This document shows, in pieces, positions 1-5,473 of a stretch of DNA of 16,629 nucleotides. The notes under the pieces are model-generated. The model made no database searches. It was not told the origin of the DNA and saw only the letters and a list, made by a program, of their open reading frames with translations. Where the stretch lies: positions 1-16,629 of the forward strand of contig CAZIWA010000121.1 in the NCBI GenBank assembly GCA_964542875.1, given 5' to 3'. Source of the DNA: CAZGOM01 sp964542875. Lineage in GTDB: Bacteria > Planctomycetota > Phycisphaerae > Phycisphaerales > Phycisphaeraceae. The translations under genes and the position numbers were made by a program. How positions within the stretch are numbered: the stretch's first letter is position 1; every line of letters starts with the position of its first letter.

Positions 1-35
1 TCGCCTCAGTACCCGAACCCTTCTAAGAGACTCCC

Positions 36-578
36 ATGCAAGCCAACCCGCTCCAAGAAGCACTCATTCGCTCCTGCTCCGACCTGGCTTACCGCAAGCG
101 CCTCATCGACAACCCCCGCTCCGCCCTGGCTGAAGCCGGCGTCACCGTCCCTCCCGGCGTTGAGCTCGTCATCCACGTCGCCAGCGACCACCACCTCCCC
201 CTGGTTCTCCCCGGCAAGGGTGTCGGCAGCACGCGCCCGCAGTTGCCTCCCCCCGCGCCTGCGGCCACCACCGCGGCCATCCCCTTTTCGGCCACCTGGC
301 AGGGCAAAACGCTCGCCGTCACCGGCCGAATCGACATCAAAACCGCAGGCGAATTCCGCAAGGCGCTCCTGGCCGGCTCCGGCCAGGTCGAGGTCGACTT
401 CTCCAACGTCACCTTCCTCTCCTCCGCCGGTCTCGCCGCTCTCCTGGTCGCTCAAAAGCAATACGCCAATTGGGGCGTCAAGCTCAAGCTCACCAACGTC
501 ACCACGGAAATCAGCAACATCCTGGAGCTCTCCGGCTTCAACAAGCTCTTCACCATCTCCGAAGCCCTCCCCGAATAA
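36..578 (+). CDS. NHLP leader-like segment fused to a STAS domain (anti-sigma factor antagonist type)
   Basis: The 180-aa protein has two parts. Residues 6-60 resemble the nitrile hydratase alpha-like leader peptide (NHLP) family: an LI-R-(x)n-YRKRLIDNP-RSALAEAGV-xVPPGVE pattern followed by a beta strand ending in LPLVLPG. Residues about 61-81 are a Pro/Ala/Thr linker. Residues 82-180 form a STAS domain: beta strands, the FLSSAGLAALL signature (127-137) with Ser129/Ser130 at the place where anti-sigma antagonists of the SpoIIAA type are phosphorylated, and the closing ILELSGFNKLF (162-172). The usual Asp before the Ser pair is Leu here. STAS proteins of this kind control sigma factors through partner switching with a serine kinase; no such kinase is in the window. 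NHLP segments normally head ribosomally made, modified peptides or nitrile hydratase. No signal peptide or membrane segment is seen. Only 35 bases precede the start, so the upstream partner is unknown. The STAS call is firm and the NHLP call likely. Confidence 0.85.
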   Translation: MQANPLQEALIRSCSDLAYRKRLIDNPRSALAEAGVTVPPGVELVIHVASDHHLPLVLPGKGVGSTRPQLPPPAPAATTAAIPFSATWQGKTLAVTGRIDIKTAGEFRKALLAGSGQVEVDFSNVTFLSSAGLAALLVAQKQYANWGVKLKLTNVTTEISNILELSGFNKLFTISEALPE

Positions 579-614
579 CCCCGGCTTCCAGCCTCCAAAA
601 AAACTCAAAAAACA

Positions 615-658
615 CGTTAGCCCGACGCGCTAGCGAGGGTATTCGGGCGCCAGCCCGA
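615..658. repeat. Paired small hairpins, planctomycete-type intergenic repeat
   Basis: Two adjacent stem-loops. The first pairs CGTTAGC (615-621) with GCTAGCG (629-635), one pair being a G-T wobble. The second is a 6-bp stem, TCGGGC (643-648) with GCCCGA (653-658), around GCCA. The TTAGCCCGACGCGCTAGCGA core resembles a dispersed repeat I associate with planctomycete genomes, where it is often mistranslated as LARRASEG in spurious ORFs. That link is from memory and cannot be confirmed from one copy. Confidence 0.55.
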
Positions 659-717
659 CCTCCCACACAACCCACAACAACCCCACCACGCACCTCAACG
701 CCAACCACCCGGGGTGG

Positions 718-744
718 CACAGCACGGCCCGCAGCAGTGCTGTG
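718..744. repeat. 8-bp perfect stem-loop, probable dispersed repeat
   Basis: CACAGCAC (718-725) pairs perfectly with GTGCTGTG (737-744) around an 11-nt loop. It is preceded by GGGGTGG. GGTGGCACAGC-type elements are, to my recollection, another repeat type scattered through planctomycete spacers. It lacks a T-run on either side, so it is not a classical terminator. Confidence 0.5.
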
Positions 745-803
745 TCTTGCACGCACCCACGCCCACGCCATTCAACCCGTAAAACCCACTCCGGAACTCG
801 AGC

Positions 804-820
804 GCCGGTATCTTGCCGGC
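804..820. repeat. GCCGG/CCGGC hairpin, probable dispersed repeat
   Basis: GCCGG (804-808) pairs with CCGGC (816-820) around TATCTTG. In reverse complement this reads as a GCCGGCAAGATACCGGCGCTC element, which resembles a dispersed planctomycete repeat of the GGCAAGATGCC type. It is a single copy here, so repeat status is an inference. Confidence 0.45.
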
Positions 821-968
821 TCTTGCTCACGCCCACAACCAAACATCACTCTATCTCACCGCTCTAGTCGCCTCAATCATTCATGCACGATGTTATAAAA
901 CCTATCGATGCGATGAACAAAATCCCCGCCCCTCATCTCTCCAACTCACAATTCGTAATTCACTCCCC

Positions 969-1907
969 TCACCCAGCCTTCGCCCCCTGCCCGCTCCCCG
1001 GCGCAGGCGGGCTCTTCCTCGGCCGCCCCTTGCGCTTCACCGGCACAGGCTCTTCCTTCAGATTCTTCCTCAGCAGCCGCGCATCGCCCGCCAGCTTCCC
1101 ATTGAGCTTCTGCAGCGCATTGAGCTCGATCTGCCGAACCCGTTCGCGTGACAGCCCCAGCTTCGTGCCGATGTCATTGAGCGTCATCGGCTCTTCGCCG
1201 TTAAGCCCAAACCGCAGCTTCAAAATCTCTGCTTCGCGATTGTCGATCGCATCCAGCATCTCATTGATGAGATTGATGTCCTCGGCGCGCAGCATTTCCT
1301 GATGCGGCTTGGGGGAATTATGGTCCGAAAGAATATCCGTATACCGCAGAATATCCCCGCCGTAATCCACCCCGTCCGTCGGCCGTTGCCGAATGCGCGC
1401 CGCATCACGGATCATCCGCAGCTTCCGCGGCGTCACATCCATCGCCTGCGCCAGTTCCTGCGTGCTGGGCGGCCGCCCCAGCTCATTTTCCAATTGCGTG
1501 CTCTTTTGCTTCCACAGCGAAATCCACTCGATCATGTACGCCGGCACATGCACCATGTACCCCGCGTGATGCAGCGCATGCCGGATCGACTGTTTGATCC
1601 ACCACGTCGCATACGTGCTGAAACGCGCCCCCTGCTCAGGGTCAAACGCCTCCACCGCATGCAGCAAGCCGATATTGCCTTCGTTGATCAAATCCGTCAG
1701 CGGCAAACTCCGGTTGGTGTACCGCTTGGCGATGTTCACCACCAGCCGCAGATTGCTCCGAATCATCCGCTCGCGCGAAGTCGGGCAGTTGTGCTGAATA
1801 ATGCGCCAGCACAACTCCTTCTCCTGCTCTGCATTCAGGAGAGGCCAATCCTTGATTTCCTTGAGGTAGAGTTGAAGCTCGTTCTCTACCACCGGTCCGG
1901 TTGGCAT
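969..1907 (-). CDS. RNA polymerase sigma factor, RpoD/SigA (sigma-70) family
   Basis: This 312-aa sigma-70 protein lacks region 1.1. Region 1.2 (ENELQLYLKEIKDWPLLNAEQE, residues 8-29) and region 2 (about 44-115) are intact, including the core-binding DLINEGNIGLLHAVEAFDP (72-90) and the -10-recognising TYATWWIKQSIRHAL (98-112). Region 3 spans about 117-195. Region 4 (about 208-275) carries the -35-binding helix-turn-helix TLNDIGTKLGLSRERVRQIE (242-261). This architecture matches primary or group-2 sigma factors rather than ECF factors. The C-terminus has an unusual basic, proline-rich tail (about 281-312) with an AT-hook-like KRKGRPRK (291-298). The ATG follows AGGA at a long spacing. It has its own candidate promoter upstream and is separated from dxs by a terminator. 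Whether it is the housekeeping or an alternative factor cannot be told from sequence alone; the missing region 1.1 favours an alternative one. Confidence 0.95.
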   Translation of the reverse strand: MPTGPVVENELQLYLKEIKDWPLLNAEQEKELCWRIIQHNCPTSRERMIRSNLRLVVNIAKRYTNRSLPLTDLINEGNIGLLHAVEAFDPEQGARFSTYATWWIKQSIRHALHHAGYMVHVPAYMIEWISLWKQKSTQLENELGRPPSTQELAQAMDVTPRKLRMIRDAARIRQRPTDGVDYGGDILRYTDILSDHNSPKPHQEMLRAEDINLINEMLDAIDNREAEILKLRFGLNGEEPMTLNDIGTKLGLSRERVRQIELNALQKLNGKLAGDARLLRKNLKEEPVPVKRKGRPRKSPPAPGSGQGAKAG

Positions 1908-2186
1908 GCGTTTAAATCCTGCGGGCGGCTCAGTTACGGATTCTCGACAAGGGTTACCGTTTGTCTCAGCTGCCAGTACTCAACTATGATGTCCAATTCA
2001 AGATTGTCAAACACTTTTCGGTAGGCATGTAAGCCTGCCTATGAAAGTTTAGATCATTGTCAGCGATAACGTTTCCCGCTATCAGGGAAGCCCTTAATAA
2101 GTTTGATTCGTAGCCAGGTCCAGAACCAGCTCAAACACCCCGGGTACAGCATATGCCGGTCAACACCCAGAGTGAAGTTTTCATGA
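1908..2186. other. Spacer between the sigma-factor gene and the dxs terminator
   Basis: Gene-free regulatory spacer, part of a 336-bp gap. It contains the candidate sigma-gene promoter at 1983-2010 and two small inverted repeats: AGGC/GCCT (2023-2026 with 2033-2036) and TTCCC/GGGAA (2073-2077 with 2085-2089). These lie upstream of the promoter and could be protein-binding sites. No ORF here looks real. Confidence 0.6.
1983..2010 (-). promoter_or_regulatory. Candidate sigma-70 promoter of the sigma-factor gene
   Basis: On the minus strand a perfect TTGACA (2010-2005) is followed after 16 nt by CATAGT (1988-1983), a 4-of-6 match to TATAAT. Transcription would start near 1976, giving a leader of about 70 nt before the ATG at 1907. 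This is the best -35/-10 pair I see in this gap. Confidence 0.55.
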
Positions 2187-2216
2187 CAAAACACCCCGAA
2201 TAATCGGGGTGTTTTG
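2187..2216 (-). terminator. Intrinsic terminator after dxs
   Basis: CAAAACACCCCGA (2187-2199) pairs perfectly over 13 bp with TCGGGGTGTTTTG (2204-2216) around a 4-nt loop. On the minus strand the descending arm ends in GTGTTTTG, giving a short U-tract. It starts about 28 nt past the dxs stop. The A/T-flanked stem could work in both directions, but only dxs reads into it. Confidence 0.85.
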
Positions 2217-2243
2217 CTTAAGTCCAATCTTATCGGCTCAGCC

Positions 2244-4232
2244 TCAGGCCTTCACATGCACCTGCGTGCCGGTCTTGGCTGCGGCCTTCGTCGCCTGCTC
2301 TTCCAGCACCGTCCGCACGCGCCGGGCAATGCCCGCCGCATCCAGGCCCACTTCATTGAGCTGGAACTTGCGGCTCGCCTGGTACACCCAACGGTGCGGC
2401 ATGCCGTGGCGGAACACCTTATCGCTGGAAACACCCGCCTCGTTGCAGGCTTCCAGCACCATCGTGCCAAACCCGCCCACCACCGAGTGATCCTCGACGG
2501 TGAGAATCGGCACGCCACGCTCCACCAGGCTCTTCACCAGCGCGATATCCACCGGCTTGGCGAAACGCGCATCGTAAAGTTCCACGTTGTAGCCTTGGCC
2601 GGCCAGTTCATCAAGAGCCTTGGAGGCCTCGTAAACTTCCGTGCCGTACGCAAGGATCGCCAAGTCGCACTTCTCGCTGGAAGCATTGCCCTTGACGGTC
2701 CTGATGTGGACACCCTTGCCCAGCTCAAACGCCGGGACGTCCTTCACCAGCGGGGTTTCCGCCACGTTGTCGCGGGGATAACGGATGATCGAGCAGCCCG
2801 CATCATACGTGCGCATGAACTCAAGCCCTGCGCGCAGGTTCTGTTCGTCCGAAGGAGCCAGCATCACCACGCCCGGCAGCGGGCTGAAGATCGCCAGGTC
2901 CATAAACCCATGGTGCACCGCGCCGTCGTCGCCGACGAAGCCGGCCCGGTCCAGGCAGATGCGCACAGGCAGGCCCTGCAGCGCGATTTCCTGGAACACC
3001 TGGTCCTGCGCACGCTGCACAAACGTCGAGTACACCGCAAAGAACGGCTTAAGACCGGTTTTCGCCAGGCCCGCGGCCATATCCATCGCGTGCGATTCAC
3101 AAATGCCCGTGTCCAGCGACCGGTTGGGGAACTTGGGCAGGATCTTGTTCAGACCCGTGCCGTCAGGCATCGCCGCCGTGATCCCGTAAACCTTTGCGTC
3201 CTTCTCCATGATGTCATGGAGCGCATCGGCGAAAGCCGCCGTGAATGAACGTCCGGACTTCTTCATCTCCACCCGGCACCCTTCGACCGTGAACGGGCTG
3301 GGGGAGTGGAACTTGCTCGGGTCGCCGGTGGTGAACTCAAAGCCCTTGCCCTTCACGGTCTTCACGTGCAGCAGGATCGGGGCTTCAACCTTCTTCACTT
3401 CTTGCAGCATTTCGATCAGCGTGCCCATGTCGTGCCCGTCCACCGGGCCGATGCAGCACAGACCAAACTGCTCAAACATATGGTTCGCGGCGATGGTGTG
3501 TTTGAAGATCTCACCCGCGCGCTTGTAAACGCCTTCCAGCGCCTGGCCGCCCGGCAGACGCATGAACATCTCATGCGCCTTCTTGTCCGAGTAGTTCACG
3601 CGCAGCTTGTCGAAGTATTGCGCCATCGCGCCTTGCGGCTTGGCGATCGACATGCCGTTGTCGTTCAAAATCACCAGGAACTGCCGGTTAAGCGTTCCCG
3701 CGTTATTCAAGCCTTCCAGCGCCACGCCGTTCACGATGGACGCATCGCCGATGATGCTCACCACGCGCCGGTCGCCCTGTCCGTTGACGGTGTCGCCGCG
3801 CGCCATGCCCACCGCGGTGGAAATAGCCGTGCCAGCGTGCCCGACGGAGAACAAGTCATAGGGTGATTCGCGCGGCTCGGGGAAGCCCGCCATGCCGTCG
3901 CGCTGGCGCAGTTTCGGCAGCAAACCCGCACGGCCCGTCAGCAGCTTGTGCGGGTAGCACTGGTGCCCCACGTCAAACAAAAGCCGGTCGTGCGCAAAAT
4001 CGAACACGTAGTGCAGAGCAATCGAAAGCTCCACAACGCCAAGATTGGGGGCAAGGTGCCCGCCAGACTTGGATACCTGTTCGCAAATAGAGTGACGCAT
4101 TTCTGCCGCCAGCTCATTAAGCTGATCGACAGTCATTTTTTTGATGTCACCAGGGCCCTTAATCTTGGGCAAATAAGGCGGCTGGATCATTCCAGGGTCA
4201 CTGGCGAGCGGGGGATTGGTCGTTGCCGTCAC
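2244..4232 (-). CDS. dxs: 1-deoxy-D-xylulose-5-phosphate synthase
   Basis: DXS condenses pyruvate and glyceraldehyde 3-phosphate to 1-deoxy-xylulose 5-phosphate, the entry step of the MEP isoprenoid pathway and a source for thiamine and pyridoxal phosphate. It is cytoplasmic and uses thiamine diphosphate and Mg2+. The 662 aa include SGGHLAPNLG (56-65), DVGHQCYPHK (87-96), a diphosphate-binding region GDASIVNG (162-169) through ILNDNG (188-193), GPVDGHD (262-268), the catalytic Glu in GICESHAMD (E379) and DRAGFVGDDGAVHHG (428-442). The third residue of the usual GDG motif is Ala. The start is GTG at 4232, supported by GGAG 8 nt upstream (4244-4241). It gives an N-terminal extension relative to the typical length of about 620-640 aa; M15 is an alternative. 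It lies 147 bp downstream of the ispA-like gene on the same strand and ends at a strong terminator. Confidence 0.97.
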   Translation of the reverse strand: MTATTNPPLASDPGMIQPPYLPKIKGPGDIKKMTVDQLNELAAEMRHSICEQVSKSGGHLAPNLGVVELSIALHYVFDFAHDRLLFDVGHQCYPHKLLTGRAGLLPKLRQRDGMAGFPEPRESPYDLFSVGHAGTAISTAVGMARGDTVNGQGDRRVVSIIGDASIVNGVALEGLNNAGTLNRQFLVILNDNGMSIAKPQGAMAQYFDKLRVNYSDKKAHEMFMRLPGGQALEGVYKRAGEIFKHTIAANHMFEQFGLCCIGPVDGHDMGTLIEMLQEVKKVEAPILLHVKTVKGKGFEFTTGDPSKFHSPSPFTVEGCRVEMKKSGRSFTAAFADALHDIMEKDAKVYGITAAMPDGTGLNKILPKFPNRSLDTGICESHAMDMAAGLAKTGLKPFFAVYSTFVQRAQDQVFQEIALQGLPVRICLDRAGFVGDDGAVHHGFMDLAIFSPLPGVVMLAPSDEQNLRAGLEFMRTYDAGCSIIRYPRDNVAETPLVKDVPAFELGKGVHIRTVKGNASSEKCDLAILAYGTEVYEASKALDELAGQGYNVELYDARFAKPVDIALVKSLVERGVPILTVEDHSVVGGFGTMVLEACNEAGVSSDKVFRHGMPHRWVYQASRKFQLNEVGLDAAGIARRVRTVLEEQATKAAAKTGTQVHVKA

Positions 4233-4240
4233 TCCGTTGG

Positions 4241-4244
4241 CTCC
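4241..4244 (-). promoter_or_regulatory. Ribosome binding site deciding the GTG start of dxs
   Basis: GGAG on the minus strand lies 8 nt before the GTG at 4232-4230. No in-frame ATG lies close by upstream, and the next in-frame ATG is codon 15, so this site is the reason for choosing the GTG. Confidence 0.6.
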
Positions 4245-4379
4245 AAAACAGGGCTAGTGAAATCAAGGCGTCCACATTCCGTTGCATCGGACGCCGACAA
4301 ATACTTACGTGGCAGGCATTTTAGCCGAAACACGGCCAAAGGGCGAGAGGAAAGTTTATCCCGCCCGAATGTTCGGGTT

Positions 4380-5297
4380 TTATTTGGATCGTACAGCCAT
4401 GTAATCGCACAAGTCGCGCAATTCCTGGATGCCGTGCGCATCCTTCTTGGCCTTCTCCAGAAGATCCAGCGATTGATGCGCAAGCGCTTGCAAACGCAAC
4501 ACTTCCGCCTTGCTGGCGTCCAGCCCGATCAGGCTCGGGTAAGTCGTCTTGCCCTGCTGCACATCCTTATTGGCGGTCTTCCCCAATTGCTGGGTGCTCT
4601 GCGTCACATCCAGAATGTCATCCACCACCTGGAACATCAGCCCCACCGTCTCGCTGTAATCGGTGATCGCCTTCAACTGCGCCTCAGACGCCCCGGCGGC
4701 CAGCGCACCCATTCGGCAGGAAGTCCGGATCAGCGCCCCCGTCTTGTTCTTATGGATCGTCTTGAGCTTCTCCATCGCCGGCGTCCCCGCCGGAAAATCC
4801 GGCAGCGTGTCATACACCTGCCCCGCGATCATGTCATTGGTCCCCGTCGCCAGCTCATCGATGATCTGCACCGCCAGGCTCGCTGGCTTCACTTCCTGGG
4901 CGATCAATTCAAAAGCCAGTCCCATCATCCCGTCGCCGGCCAGGATCGCCATCGCATCGTTGGTGTGCTTGTGCAGCGTGGGCCGCCCACGCCGTAAGTC
5001 GTCATTATCCATTGCCGGAAGGTCATCATGCACCAGGCTGAAGCAGTGAATCAGCTCAATCGCCGCCGCCGGCGCCAGAGACTGTTCGATCTTCCCCCCC
5101 ACCGCCTCACACGACCTCACCACCAGAATCGGCCGCATCCGCTTACCCGGCCCAAACAGCGCATAGCGGATCGCTTCCCGCAGATTCACCGGCAACGGCC
5201 GCCGATCCAGAAACGCCCCCATGTACGCTTCCACGCGCCCAACCGGCCGGGCAATCTCATCCATATCGAACTTACGACCCACTGCGGTGTCAGACAT
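4380..5297 (-). CDS. ispA: Polyprenyl synthetase family protein, farnesyl (or geranyl) diphosphate synthase type
   Basis: This 305-aa enzyme adds isopentenyl diphosphate to allylic diphosphates to make short-chain prenyl diphosphates. It shows the GKRMRP motif (51-56) and the first Asp-rich motif DDLPAMD (91-97) with RRGRPT (102-107). The SARM is QVVDDILD (223-230), followed by GKTANKDVQQGKTTYPSL (239-256). Phe86, five residues before the first Asp, together with the two-residue insertion in DDLPAMD, is the pattern of bacterial farnesyl diphosphate synthases; in E. coli IspA the equivalent position is Tyr. The product is therefore probably C15, though geranyl diphosphate cannot be excluded. 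No signal or membrane segment is seen. The purine-rich GAGAGAGA before the ATG may serve as the ribosome binding site. Its neighbour dxs, 147 bp downstream, belongs to the same pathway. A CCCGAA/TTCGGG palindrome (4364-4377) sits directly after the stop, without a U-tract. Confidence 0.93.
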   Translation of the reverse strand: MSDTAVGRKFDMDEIARPVGRVEAYMGAFLDRRPLPVNLREAIRYALFGPGKRMRPILVVRSCEAVGGKIEQSLAPAAAIELIHCFSLVHDDLPAMDNDDLRRGRPTLHKHTNDAMAILAGDGMMGLAFELIAQEVKPASLAVQIIDELATGTNDMIAGQVYDTLPDFPAGTPAMEKLKTIHKNKTGALIRTSCRMGALAAGASEAQLKAITDYSETVGLMFQVVDDILDVTQSTQQLGKTANKDVQQGKTTYPSLIGLDASKAEVLRLQALAHQSLDLLEKAKKDAHGIQELRDLCDYMAVRSK

Positions 5298-5338
5298 CGC
5301 TTCTCTCTCTCAAAAGGCTCTTAAAAAACCGAGCCAGG

Positions 5339-5344
5339 ATTATA
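5339..5344 (-). promoter_or_regulatory. Candidate -10 element of the ispA-like gene
   Basis: A perfect TATAAT on the minus strand, 41 nt upstream of the ATG. I see no good -35 at 16-18 nt. Just downstream, GGCTC (minus, 5335-5331) can pair with GAGCC (5320-5316), followed by TTTT. This could be a leader hairpin of this gene or a weak terminator for the glycoside-hydrolase gene that ends at 5474. Confidence 0.45.
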
Positions 5345-5436
5345 ACAACCCGCCGCAATCAACATCCCGCCCCCACTTCTACACCAGCCCATCCCAATAC
5401 CTCAGCCCATCTGCTCCCTTCCTCATTCCCTCTGAC

Positions 5437-5460
5437 CAGACCCTAGACCTCAGACCCCAG
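5437..5460. repeat. Short array of 7-nt repeats (CAGACCC type)
   Basis: CAGACCC, TAGACCT and CAGACCC follow head to tail at 5437-5457, with a further CAG. The array lies in the 176-bp spacer downstream of the glycoside-hydrolase-like gene. The minus strand here is G-rich, with four runs of three or more G between about 5428 and 5464, so a G-quadruplex in that transcript's 3' region is conceivable. Confidence 0.5.
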
Positions 5461-5473
5461 CCCCTTCTTCAAC

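Larger units (their letters stand above)
579..968. other. 390-bp gene-free spacer with several hairpin repeats
   Basis: No convincing gene lies here; the open frames are rich in Pro, Thr and Arg and have no recognisable domain. The stretch holds four short stem-loops (615-635, 643-658, 718-744, 804-820), listed separately where they look like dispersed repeats. Near its right end is an imperfect 7-nt periodic AATTCGT/AATTCAC pair (950-963). The spacer sits between the convergent 3' ends of the STAS gene and the sigma-factor gene, so it should contain terminators for both, but I see no classical hairpin plus T-run. Confidence 0.7.

Noticed and set aside
579..968. CRISPR array
   Set aside because: The stem-loops differ from one another and are not regularly spaced, and no repeat-spacer periodicity is present.
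883..1302. Plus-strand open frame starting in the 579-968 spacer
   Set aside because: It runs antisense into the sigma-factor gene, and the translation is Ser/Pro-rich without a recognisable domain.
2214..3248. Open frame of 344 codons opposite dxs, and another at 3948-4997 opposite dxs and ispA
   Set aside because: Both are antisense to enzymes with all family motifs, and their translations are basic and domain-free.
4364..4377. CCCGAA/TTCGGG palindrome right after the ispA stop as a terminator
   Set aside because: The loop is only 2-4 nt and the T-run lies on the wrong strand for the minus-strand gene, so it was left as a remark in the ispA entry.
4233..4379. TAAAAT at 4323-4318 (minus) as a dxs promoter
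   Set aside because: No acceptable -35 at the right spacing; co-transcription with the ispA-like gene is equally likely.
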